From Paenibacillus sp. GM2 (lineage in GTDB: Bacteria; Bacillota; Bacilli; Paenibacillales; Paenibacillaceae): 64,000 nucleotides of DNA. The stretch spans positions 257,782 to 321,781 of the forward strand of contig NZ_LN831278.1 of the NCBI RefSeq assembly GCF_900069005.2, given 5' to 3'. The notes below the pieces were generated by a model, which ran no database searches, had not been told where the DNA came from, and saw only the letters and a program-made list of their open reading frames with translations. Below are positions 35,263 through 43,072 of the stretch, in pieces; the stretch's first letter is position 1, and every line of letters starts with the position of its first letter. The translations under genes and the position numbers were made by a program.

Positions 35263-36321
35263 TCATTTGGCAAACGGATCTTTATGGTCGTATTGATTGC
35301 GATGGACCGTATCGGATACCAGATATTCGTAAATCTCATCCACAATCTCGATGCCATTTTGTTCGTATTCTTCTTGGATCAGGTCATTATTCTGTCCCGG
35401 AAATAGCACTTGCCCGAAGCCCGGAGCCGGCTTAATCCGGTTCAATTCATCCATGGTCTGCGAAATATGCTGTCTAAATACAACAGGGTCTGTAAAAAAT
35501 GCAGGATTGATGACGAGATGGAACTGTCCCAGATTACGGTATTCGGTCAAATCGTGGTACATCGATGAAACCTTATTTCCGAAAGGAAGACCCAGCAAAA
35601 TACCTGACAGCACATCCACCATCATCATTAGGCCATAGCCCTTAGGACCAGCGATGGGAAGCAAGGCATTCACTTTGAAGGGGTCCGTTGTCGGATGACC
35701 TTCTTTATCCACGGCCCATGAATCGGGAATCGATTCATTTCTTGATCTGGCGTGAAGGATTTTCCCCCACGCTTGCACGGTTGTGGCCATGTCCAAGGTA
35801 AGAAGGCGATCATCATGGCTTGGAGCAGCGAATGCAATCGGGTTCGTGCCGTAATAGGGCTCTGAACCACCAAAGGGAACGACCATCGGATCGGATTGAC
35901 ATACGGAGATGCCAATCATTCCGGCTTTGGCAGCCTGCCGCACAAAATAGGACAGGGCACCGCTATGACCGATTCTACGGACACCAACAGCTGCTATGCC
36001 GCTGGCTTTTGCCATTTGGATCGCTTCATCCATCGCTTGCTTGGCAGCCACATGGCCTACCCCGTTGTCGCCATCAAATACAGCCGTGCTGGGACCGGTA
36101 ACTTCATATTTAAAATGGGGCGTTGTGTTTATTCCACCTTTGGCGATTCGTTCCGCATAATACTCCACTCTCATCGCGCCATGGGAATGAATGCCTCGGA
36201 TATCGGCATGGACCAGGACGTCTGCCACTCCGTCGGCATGCTCCTTCGACAAACCCGCTTGGTGCAGTTTCACAGCAATCAGTTGACTTAATTCGGATCG
36301 GCTTACTCTCAACTTCAACAC
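35263..36321 (-). CDS. allD: Ureidoglycolate dehydrogenase (Ldh/malate dehydrogenase family)
   Basis: A 352-aa NAD(P)-dependent oxidoreductase that turns ureidoglycolate into oxalurate. It is a type-2 malate/L-lactate/ureidoglycolate dehydrogenase: HADIRGIHSHGAMR, VRRIGHSGALSYF (active-site His), YYGTNPIAFAAP, LTLDMATT, and PKGYGLMMMVDVLSG. The C-terminus is slightly extended (residues after about 335). Start is ambiguous: GTG 36321 overlaps AGAGG, and TTG codons at 36318 and 36312 are also possible; the last has better spacing. It follows allE by 55 nt. Substrate is assigned from operon context because this family is broad. Confidence 0.88.
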   Translation of the reverse strand: MLKLRVSRSELSQLIAVKLHQAGLSKEHADGVADVLVHADIRGIHSHGAMRVEYYAERIAKGGINTTPHFKYEVTGPSTAVFDGDNGVGHVAAKQAMDEAIQMAKASGIAAVGVRRIGHSGALSYFVRQAAKAGMIGISVCQSDPMVVPFGGSEPYYGTNPIAFAAPSHDDRLLTLDMATTVQAWGKILHARSRNESIPDSWAVDKEGHPTTDPFKVNALLPIAGPKGYGLMMMVDVLSGILLGLPFGNKVSSMYHDLTEYRNLGQFHLVINPAFFTDPVVFRQHISQTMDELNRIKPAPGFGQVLFPGQNNDLIQEEYEQNGIEIVDEIYEYLVSDTVHRNQYDHKDPFAK

Positions 36322-36376
36322 CTCTGTTCAGTTAGGTTAGATGGATAGGTCATCCGCGGCATGCGGCAAGCTTAGC

Positions 36377-37141
36377 TTAGAGGTCCGCATCCCGGTTGCA
36401 GTCTTTGGAATAGACGTAAGCCAGCTTCTCACGGCCGACGGCGTAGCAGGCTTGCTGCACATAAGGACCCATGAAGATATAGTCGCCTTTCTTGACAGGG
36501 ATCCACTCATTGTCCAGATTGTAGATTCCTTCTCCAGAGAGCAGATAAGCTCCGTGTTCCTGTACATGCGTCTCGATGAATGGATGACAAGCGCCGGGAT
36601 CAAAGGTCAGAATATGGAAGTTCATATCAAAAGCAAGCTCTTTTGGCAGCAGATCCTGAATCCGCATATCTGTCATGCCATCATAATCGACTTCGGGAAT
36701 ATCATTCGAGTTGCCGGTTACGACCCATGGCTTCAGATCCTTCAGCGGTTTATGCTTCTGTTTGTAGAGAAACAGTTTGCTGTCTCCATCCTGCAGGTTC
36801 TCTAGACACATCACTGTTCCCGGAGGGCAGTATAGGAAGCCGCCGCTAGTCAGTGTGTAAGTCTCGTTATTGGCAGAGGCCTTAACTTTTCCTTCAAGCA
36901 CATAGACGAAGGTCTCGATATGCTCTTGTCCGCCGAAGCCATCCTTGTTAACGCCTCCTTGATGCATGGTTACTATATAATCTACAAAGCTTGCGCCAAG
37001 CTTCGGTGTAGCCAAAATGGAAATAGAGCAGTTCTCAAAGCCCGGAACTACGTTATTAACAAGACCTTCCGGAGTAATTAAGGCATATTTGCCATGTTTA
37101 ATGATAGAGCGGCTAGATAACAGATCAGTTGGGTATCCCAT
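36377..37141 (-). CDS. allE: (S)-ureidoglycine aminohydrolase
   Basis: A 254-aa bicupin enzyme that releases ammonia from ureidoglycine to give ureidoglycolate. The first cupin carries QEHIETFVYVLEG and YCPPGT; the second has the metal-binding pattern PFIETHVQEHGAYLLSGEG with E, H, H ligands as in E. coli AllE (YlbA), followed by KKGDYIFMGPYVQQACYAVG containing the fourth (Gln) ligand. ATG 37141 has GGAGAG upstream. It sits between an MFS transporter and allD, the order expected for the pathway. Confidence 0.94.
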   Translation of the reverse strand: MGYPTDLLSSRSIIKHGKYALITPEGLVNNVVPGFENCSISILATPKLGASFVDYIVTMHQGGVNKDGFGGQEHIETFVYVLEGKVKASANNETYTLTSGGFLYCPPGTVMCLENLQDGDSKLFLYKQKHKPLKDLKPWVVTGNSNDIPEVDYDGMTDMRIQDLLPKELAFDMNFHILTFDPGACHPFIETHVQEHGAYLLSGEGIYNLDNEWIPVKKGDYIFMGPYVQQACYAVGREKLAYVYSKDCNRDADL

Positions 37142-37181
37142 TGTGATTCTCTCCTTTTTTTATCGAGTATAATGTGAGAAA

Positions 37182-38435
37182 TTAGTGCCTGGTTTGCGTC
37201 TTGGTGCGCTTGATCATATTGGCTATGAACAGGAATGCAGTGCCGACAATAATGATGGCGATGGCCAGGTAGAAGCCCAGAATCTTGCTTCCCGTAGCGT
37301 CGGAGATCACTCCCGTGACAAACGGGGCAATGACAGAGGACATCATGCCGAAGAAATTGAAGACGCCAAATGTGGTGCTGTAGCCTTGCTTAGGCGCGAT
37401 GTCTGCTACATAGGAGATCATGATCGGGTCCACCGCCAGCTTGCCGAAGAATCCGTACATAATCAGGAACAGGATTAGTAAATTATTACTTTGGATGGCA
37501 ACGGTCAGATATAGAGTTAGCGCAGCAATGATCTGTAAAATAATGACGACCATAATCTTTCTGTTCTTGAATTTGTCGGACAGCTTGCTGAACAGCAGGG
37601 CGCCGGGGACGGAGGCAAACGCGACCAGCGCCGAGGCGAAGCCGATAGCGGCGCCTTGGAAGCCCCTCTCCATCTGCAGATAGCTCGGCAGCCACGTTAC
37701 AATCATGTAGTAGCCGTAACAGATGGCGAAGTAGATCACATAAGCTGAGATCATTCGAATGTCGCCAAATAGCGTCTTGAGTGTTGCCTTGTCGCCAGCT
37801 TCTTTTTCCTGGCCGGCTTTTGCTGCAGGCTCCGGTTTCTTATCCTTAATGACCTTGCCGAAGGCAATGGCGACAGCGATAATCAGCGCAGTTGTAACGA
37901 AGAGCAGTGGTCTCCAATCCCAACCCAGCCCTTTAACCAAATATGAGGAGCCGATATAACCAATTGCCATACCCAAAGCTGAACCACTGTTGATAATGGC
38001 TGTAGAAAAGCTCCGTTTCTCATTGGGTATAGAGGAAGAGGAGATCGAATATGCCGGTCCATAATAGGTTCCTTGTCCAAGGCCCGCGAGGAAGCTGCCG
38101 ACAAGCAGGAACAACAGGGACGGGGCAATTCCGACCGTAAAGGCCCCGAAGGCGAAGATTAAAAAGCCTGGAATCAGCATGATTTTTCTGCCGAATTTAT
38201 CAGCCAGGAAGCCGGAAGGAATCTGCATGGAGGTATAGGCCAGGAAGAACAAGCTGGAGATAAGGCCCATACTTGCATCGGACTCGATTCCGAGTTGCAC
38301 TTTGATTTCAGGTAAGATGGGATTCAGCACAGTTCTGTAAATCCAGATGACCGTCCATCCAAGACAGAATAGGATAACAATCTTCTTCCAATACTCCATT
38401 CCGCCTTTTGGCTTCGTTGAAGCTTGTTGATTCAT
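37182..38435 (-). CDS. MFS transporter, putative ureide (allantoin/allantoate) permease
   Basis: A 417-aa major-facilitator protein with about 12 membrane segments. Signatures are the loop 2-3 motif GFLADKFGRKIMLIPGF, the GLGQGTYYGPAYSISSSSIP region, and loop 8-9 KLSDKFKNRKIMV. A charged cytoplasmic loop (KPEPAAKAGQEKEAGDK) separates the halves. It resembles the anion:cation symporter branch (FLAYTSMQIPSGFLADKFGR). AGGAGG lies 9 nt before the ATG. Its place between allC and allE suggests it brings in allantoate, allantoin or a related ureide; this is inferred from position alone. Known allantoin permeases in other bacteria belong to the unrelated NCS1 family. Confidence 0.87.
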   Translation of the reverse strand: MNQQASTKPKGGMEYWKKIVILFCLGWTVIWIYRTVLNPILPEIKVQLGIESDASMGLISSLFFLAYTSMQIPSGFLADKFGRKIMLIPGFLIFAFGAFTVGIAPSLLFLLVGSFLAGLGQGTYYGPAYSISSSSIPNEKRSFSTAIINSGSALGMAIGYIGSSYLVKGLGWDWRPLLFVTTALIIAVAIAFGKVIKDKKPEPAAKAGQEKEAGDKATLKTLFGDIRMISAYVIYFAICYGYYMIVTWLPSYLQMERGFQGAAIGFASALVAFASVPGALLFSKLSDKFKNRKIMVVIILQIIAALTLYLTVAIQSNNLLILFLIMYGFFGKLAVDPIMISYVADIAPKQGYSTTFGVFNFFGMMSSVIAPFVTGVISDATGSKILGFYLAIAIIIVGTAFLFIANMIKRTKTQTRH

Positions 38436-38495
38436 CTCTTGTATCCTCCTTAGTAGTGAGGGGCTCGGGATGCTGCTGCTTGCCTGAGTGGTGTT

Positions 38496-39728
38496 CTATT
38501 CCTCGTATGCCAGTGTATAGAGGGTTCCGATCAGTGCTTTGACCCCTTCGGCCAAATCATAGGGATCGGTATATTCCGCCGGGTTGTGGCTGATTCCGTC
38601 CTTGCTTGGTACGAAGATCATCGCTGTTGGGGCCAGGCCTGCTAAGATTTGCGAGTCATGGCCTGCTCCGCTGTGCATCAGCTTGTAATTCAAGCCGAGC
38701 CGCTGACACTGCTGCTCAATGACTTCTACGATGCGTGCGTCCATCGGTACAGGGTCCGCATCCATCCACATATCGATTTGAAGTCCTACGTTCAGGTCCT
38801 TTGCGATCTGATGCAAAGCAGCGGTGATTTCTTCCGTGAATTGAGCCAGCATGCTTTTCGCGGTATGGCGGATGTCCAAGGTGAATAGGGCATGCCCTGG
38901 TACGACATTCACGACATTGGGTTTGACCTCGATTTTGCCAACTGTAGCTACCAAGGGGTCGCCATGCTTCCGGGCCCGGTTCATGACGTCACAGATCATG
39001 GCGCTGGCGGCCTGAACGGCATCCTTGCGATAGCCCATCGGTGTGGTACCCGCATGATTGGCTTCGCCGGTCACCTCCACGGTGAATCTGCGCTGTCCAA
39101 CGATGTTGTTCACAACTCCGACCGACCTCGCTTCCTTCTCCAGTACGCTGCCTTGCTCGATATGAATCTCTACAAACGCTTTCAAATCCTGGCGGAGAGG
39201 TGCTGACTCATTACGGAAATGAAAGCCACAGTCTCTCATCGCATCTACAAATGCAATACCGTCAAAATCAGAGATATTCTCTACCTCTTCGCGTCGGGCG
39301 GTTCCCGCTATATTTTTGGAGCCCCAAAATGCATAAGGGAATCGGCTTCCTTCTTCCTCCGCCATCGATACGAGCTGCAGACTGCGCAGCGGCTGCCCGT
39401 AGGTTTCCTTCAAGTGCTTCAGAGCGAGCAGGCCGGCGATAATTCCGAATTGACCGTCATACAGACCTCCGTTGCGCACCGTATCGACATGAGAGCCGGT
39501 CATGATCGTCTCCTGCGGATACTTCGTTCCTTGCAGACCGCCGAACAAGTTCCCCACTTCATCGAAGTGAACATCGAAGCCTTCCGTATTCATCCAATGT
39601 TCCAGAGCTTTCTGGGCTTCCAGCCACTCTTTGGTATAGAGCAGTCGGGTTACTCCGCCTTCAGGATCATTGCCGAAATATCCGAGCCATTCCAGCAGCT
39701 GCAGGATATCTTTGCTTAATTCTGTCAT
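38496..39728 (-). CDS. allC: Allantoate amidohydrolase
   Basis: A 410-aa M20-family metalloenzyme that hydrolyses allantoate to ureidoglycine, CO2 and ammonia. Metal ligands lie in TGSHVDTV, GLYDGQFG, AEEEGSRFPYAFWGS, EIHIEQG and GAGHDSQ; the substrate region NHAGTTPMGYRKDA is typical of AllC and N-carbamoyl amidases. ATG 39728 has AAAGGA 9 nt upstream and is preferred over ATG 39734. It is the first structural gene after the cre site and palindrome, so it likely heads the operon. Distinction from ureidopropionase relatives rests on the surrounding allD-allE-allF/G/H genes. Confidence 0.92.
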   Translation of the reverse strand: MTELSKDILQLLEWLGYFGNDPEGGVTRLLYTKEWLEAQKALEHWMNTEGFDVHFDEVGNLFGGLQGTKYPQETIMTGSHVDTVRNGGLYDGQFGIIAGLLALKHLKETYGQPLRSLQLVSMAEEEGSRFPYAFWGSKNIAGTARREEVENISDFDGIAFVDAMRDCGFHFRNESAPLRQDLKAFVEIHIEQGSVLEKEARSVGVVNNIVGQRRFTVEVTGEANHAGTTPMGYRKDAVQAASAMICDVMNRARKHGDPLVATVGKIEVKPNVVNVVPGHALFTLDIRHTAKSMLAQFTEEITAALHQIAKDLNVGLQIDMWMDADPVPMDARIVEVIEQQCQRLGLNYKLMHSGAGHDSQILAGLAPTAMIFVPSKDGISHNPAEYTDPYDLAEGVKALIGTLYTLAYEE

Positions 39729-39805
39729 GCCCATCGTTCCTTTCTGGTTGATGAAAAGTGTGTATTGAGCTTAAAATCAGTGAAGATTATGTCTTACATG
39801 AAAAT

Positions 39806-39819
39806 TGTAAACGCTTCCC
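39806..39819 (+). promoter_or_regulatory. cre (CcpA) site before the ureide operon
   Basis: TGTAAACGCTTCCC matches the cre consensus TGWAANCGNTNNCA at 13 of 14 positions (only the last base differs). It lies 78 bp ahead of allC. Expected effect: carbon catabolite repression of the operon. Confidence 0.7.
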
Positions 39820-39840
39820 AAAATGAGATCATTAACAGAA

Positions 39841-39872
39841 GTGGATAAAAGTCCGACGGACGTTTTATCCAC
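39841..39872. promoter_or_regulatory. Long interrupted palindrome between pucR and allC
   Basis: GTGGATAAAAGTCCG pairs with CGGACGTTTTATCCAC, 15 bp with one bulged base and a 1-nt centre. It lies just upstream of the cre site, so it may be a regulator site or an RNA hairpin. Confidence 0.55.
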
Positions 39873-39879
39873 TTTGGGT

Positions 39880-39900
39880 AAAAAACAGGCGTGCGCCTAT
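39880..39900 (-). terminator. Terminator after pucR
   Basis: On the minus strand AGGCG-CA-CGCCT is followed by GTTTTTT, directly after the pucR stop; a short stem but a good T-run. Confidence 0.55.
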
Positions 39901-41592
39901 TTAATTTTTTTGGTTGAAACCTTCTTTTTTTAACAAATTTAGAATCTTCAGGCCCACTCGGGTTTCCAGCATTTCTTCAGGATCTTCGAAGTCCATGTCA
40001 GTGATTTCTTTGATTCGTTCCAGCCTGTACATGACGGTCTTGTAATGGACGAATAAATCCTGGGCGGCTTTAGCCGCGTTTTGATTATGCTGCAGGAACA
40101 CTTCGAGCGTATGAATCAGATCGTTTTTGATCGCATTTTTGCTCTCTATTAATTTGCTCAGCGGTGCGGGAATGAAGGAGGTGAGCAACGACGGGTCCGG
40201 GAATTGGCAGAGCAGCCGGAACAGGCCAAGCTCGGAAAAGGCAGTAACCGCTTCGTCGCCGAAGAGCATGGCCCCGAGTTCCAGGGCCTCCTGGGCTTCC
40301 TGATAGCTCCCCGAGATATCCATCGCCGTCTCCGCCACACTGCCCATACCGACCTGAACGACAATATCTGTCGTCTTCATGTGGACGGCTTCCTGAATCT
40401 TGTATGCTTTTTTCTTGGTCGACATTAGCCAGTCCTTGCTCTTGGATTTTAACGATTCCACCGGTAAAAGCAGGATAATCATATCGCTGCGGCTGCGCAT
40501 GATGCCGTCCAAGAAAGTGGAGCGAATTGCATCATGCAAATAAGTGAAGGCCTTACTCTTGAGCATGCGTGAGTTATGGGGCTTATCCAGCTCTTTATCG
40601 CCTAGCGAAGAGAACTCTTCTTTTACATGAAATAATAGGACCGCATAAGAACACTCCAAATCCCAACCAATCAGGTTAGCCCGATGATAGACGGTCTCCA
40701 GCATTTGAGCTTTGCCGGCCAGCAAATCGTCGATGATATCGTTCTTGAACTCGCGCTCTACCTCCGCAACGGCAAACTGCTTAACCAATTCGAGGGATAA
40801 TGCCGTAGCTGCATTTTCTATCGCGATAAAATCAAGCTCTTCCAATGGCTTCAAGGCTTCAGTAACGACCAGATGCACCTTGATGCGATTCACGGTTCGG
40901 ATCGGAACGACGACCTGATCCACCGTCTTGACTGCCGGCTCTAATATTTGCGTCTTTCTCCAGAAATAAGGGAATTTAGTCTCGAAGCTTTTTTCTCTCT
41001 CGGTATCCGACTCTGCATGCTCGATAGGAACCGCGGAGAGAGAATCGGAGATCATGCAGGCGAAGTTACGGTCATAGAGAGCAACAGGATTGCCGATCAA
41101 TGATTGCAATGTCGCGATGATAGGCTCCAGCCCGGCGTCGGTTAAGGAGAGGGTCGTGAAGCGATCATGCACATCCTTGAAATATTTAAGCTTCATGACC
41201 TGGGTATTAAATAATTCCTCCATCACCGGATAGAGCACATCGACATAAGGAATGCTCTCGGGAATTTGAATAATGGGTAGAGCGGTCTTTTCCCCCGTCT
41301 TTACGATGACATCCGGAATACTTTTGACAAAGCGGTGGTTTTTGATCAGTAGAGCACTGACTCCCTTGTCCGCCAAGCGTTGTATAAACACACTCTGCTC
41401 TTCCTCCGTATAATTGAGAATCGGATAGAGGCTGGTCAGCAGCATTTCTCCGCCCTTCAGCCAGTCGGCGATGTCGGGGGCCTCCATAATCGTGATGCCT
41501 CGGATTACATTGGACAGGCCCGCCTTGCCTCCAAGGACCTCAGCCTTATGCAAGCCTTTCATTCTTAATACATGCTCGACTCTAAATTCCAT
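39901..41592 (-). CDS. pucR: PucR-family purine/ureide catabolism regulator
   Basis: A 563-aa transcription factor. Residues 1-125 form the PucR N-terminal domain (VEHVLRMKGLHKAEVLGGKAG, DIADWLKGGEMLLTS), a GGDEF-like CdaR-type middle follows, and the C-terminal HTH_30 is near 500-560 (HNQNAAKAAQDLFVHYKTVMYRLERI). In Bacillus PucR senses purine breakdown products and activates the uric acid and allantoin genes under poor nitrogen. ATG 41592 has AAGGAG 8 nt upstream; an in-frame GTG at 41598 is too close. It precedes the operon it most likely controls, on the same strand but with a terminator between them. Confidence 0.9.
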   Translation of the reverse strand: MEFRVEHVLRMKGLHKAEVLGGKAGLSNVIRGITIMEAPDIADWLKGGEMLLTSLYPILNYTEEEQSVFIQRLADKGVSALLIKNHRFVKSIPDVIVKTGEKTALPIIQIPESIPYVDVLYPVMEELFNTQVMKLKYFKDVHDRFTTLSLTDAGLEPIIATLQSLIGNPVALYDRNFACMISDSLSAVPIEHAESDTEREKSFETKFPYFWRKTQILEPAVKTVDQVVVPIRTVNRIKVHLVVTEALKPLEELDFIAIENAATALSLELVKQFAVAEVEREFKNDIIDDLLAGKAQMLETVYHRANLIGWDLECSYAVLLFHVKEEFSSLGDKELDKPHNSRMLKSKAFTYLHDAIRSTFLDGIMRSRSDMIILLLPVESLKSKSKDWLMSTKKKAYKIQEAVHMKTTDIVVQVGMGSVAETAMDISGSYQEAQEALELGAMLFGDEAVTAFSELGLFRLLCQFPDPSLLTSFIPAPLSKLIESKNAIKNDLIHTLEVFLQHNQNAAKAAQDLFVHYKTVMYRLERIKEITDMDFEDPEEMLETRVGLKILNLLKKEGFNQKN

Positions 41593-41704
41593 ATTCACGT
41601 CTCCTTCTGAAGCGAATTATGTAAAATTAGTTATCTTGAATTTGAAGCATTAAATAATCCCCATCTTGGTAGAAGAGGGGGATCAAATTTGGGGATCATT
41701 AAGC

Positions 41705-41881
41705 TTAGGTTGTTGTGGTCTTCTTAAGGTGTTGTACATCGTTAGGGTTGTGCTCTAACCTCCTAATTTTCGACACCAACGCTTTGATATCCTGCCCTGA
41801 TAGACGGGCTGTTGAACCGGATTCATAAAGCCAGTAATATAAGAGATACAAATCCGAGGTTTTTCGATAGGTTGGCCACAT
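41705..41881 (-). CDS. Small hypothetical protein, 58 aa
   Basis: A short frame not expected by chance in this AT-rich gap: ATG at 41881 with AGGAA 10 nt upstream, stop at 41705. It reads as a folded-looking peptide, with an aromatic helix (DLYLLYYWLYESG), a polar turn, then a basic helix (DIKALVSKIRRLEHNPN) and a Thr-rich end. It is transcribed away from the hydrolase gene and lies between it and pucR; its start overlaps the hydrolase promoter region. The sequence reminds me of small recombinase- or repressor-like helices but I recognise no family. It could also be a gene remnant. Confidence 0.45.
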   Translation of the reverse strand: MWPTYRKTSDLYLLYYWLYESGSTARLSGQDIKALVSKIRRLEHNPNDVQHLKKTTTT

Positions 41882-41915
41882 TATTATTGTATTCCTGGCA
41901 GGAAGGGGAGAAAGT

Positions 41916-42782
41916 GTGAAAACGGTTTGCTATAAAACAGTTGGGGATGTTCGTTTATTAGGGGACTTCTATAGTACCGGCCAAGCAAGCTCGCCCGTTG
42001 TCGTCTATATTCACGGGGGCGGCTTCATCTTTGGTTCAAGGGGAGAGATTCCGAAGGATCAGTTAGAGCGGTATAATACGGCCGGATTCCACGTATTCTC
42101 CATAGATTATCGGCTAGCGCCAGAGACAAGGCTCACGGCTATTGCCGAGGATGTTCTGGACGCCATTCACTGGCTGCAGGATAATGCTTCCACAGAACTG
42201 GGGGTTGAGCCGTCCTCCATCGGTGTGGTGGGTCATTCGGCGGGCGGATACCTGGCGCTTCTGGCTGGAGCGAGGGAGCCGAAGCTGAAGGCCGTTGTTT
42301 CCTTCTATGGTTATGGGGATATCCGGGCAGCTTGGGCCACCGGGGCGAGCTCGCATTATCTGCAGAAGCCGATCGTTCCCCGTAAGCTGGCTGATCAATT
42401 GATCGCAGGGGAGGTACTCACGGAAGCTTCTGTTCAGCAAAGATTCGGTCTTTATTTATATTGCCGTCAACAAGGCACCTGGGTTCAGGAGGTAACAGGG
42501 TTGGATCCCGAATGGGATCAAGCGGAGCTGGAAGCACTTTGTCCGGCGGAAGCTGTCACTGCGCAATATCCGCCAACGCTGCTCTTGCATGGAGATCAGG
42601 ACAATGATGTGCCTTATACACAATCGGTTCAGATGGCAGAGCGGCTGGAGCAGGCGGGAGTTGCCCATACGTTAATTACGCTGCCAGGTGAGGATCATTT
42701 ATTTGATTTGCAGAAGGATAAAGAGAGTGTCCGGCAGGCATTTGTTCAGGAACTGGACTTCCTTAGAAAGTATTTGCTGTAA
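41916..42782 (+). CDS. Alpha/beta hydrolase (esterase/lipase, HSL-like)
   Basis: A 288-aa soluble hydrolase of the alpha/beta_hydrolase_3 type. The oxyanion motif is HGGGFIFGS, the nucleophile elbow GHSAGGYLALLAG, the acid is in HGDQDNDVPY and the histidine in PGEDHLFDL. GTG start 41916 with AAGGGGAG 6 nt upstream; no signal peptide, so cytosolic. It is a single-gene unit ended by a terminator. Short-chain acyl esters are the likely substrate class, but none can be named. Confidence 0.88.
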   Translation: MKTVCYKTVGDVRLLGDFYSTGQASSPVVVYIHGGGFIFGSRGEIPKDQLERYNTAGFHVFSIDYRLAPETRLTAIAEDVLDAIHWLQDNASTELGVEPSSIGVVGHSAGGYLALLAGAREPKLKAVVSFYGYGDIRAAWATGASSHYLQKPIVPRKLADQLIAGEVLTEASVQQRFGLYLYCRQQGTWVQEVTGLDPEWDQAELEALCPAEAVTAQYPPTLLLHGDQDNDVPYTQSVQMAERLEQAGVAHTLITLPGEDHLFDLQKDKESVRQAFVQELDFLRKYLL

Positions 42783-43072
42783 TTGCTTGAGATGGAATCT
42801 AAGGTCGATGCTATGTCCGGCCTTTGTAGGGAAGATTACGCTTTATGCTTCAGGACAGACATAGATCAAGCCACGGATCATGATTATGATTCCGTGGCTT
42901 GACTTTTTTGCGCCGGATGTAATGCCATTTCATTTCAATGTCTGAAAGCCAAAGTTTTAACTCCAATAATTTTACCTAATTTACATAAATATGAACATCA
43001 TTTTGTTCTCCTATAATAATCCAATGTAAGAATAAAGATGTTGTACAAGTCATTATCAATCGGAGGGAAATG
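42783..43072. other. Intergenic gap with terminator only
   Basis: 290 bp between hydrolase and the multidomain secreted protein. After the terminator at 42873-42912 the sequence is AT-rich; TATAAT-like text at 43011-43017 (CCTATAATAATCC) could be the -10 of the next gene. No small gene seen. Confidence 0.35.
42873..42912 (+). terminator. Terminator after the hydrolase
   Basis: AAGCCACGGA pairs with TCCGTGGCTT across ATCATGATTATGAT, then GACTTTTTT. Confidence 0.8.

Noticed and set aside
39735-39900. Bacillus-type PucR box before allC
   Set aside because: I saw no match to a TTGGTTAA-type core on either strand.
41600-41900. Possible riboswitch or attenuator upstream of the hydrolase
   Set aside because: The apparent stems near 41655-41690 do not fit any aptamer consensus I know, and the stretch is better explained by a 58-codon minus-strand frame.
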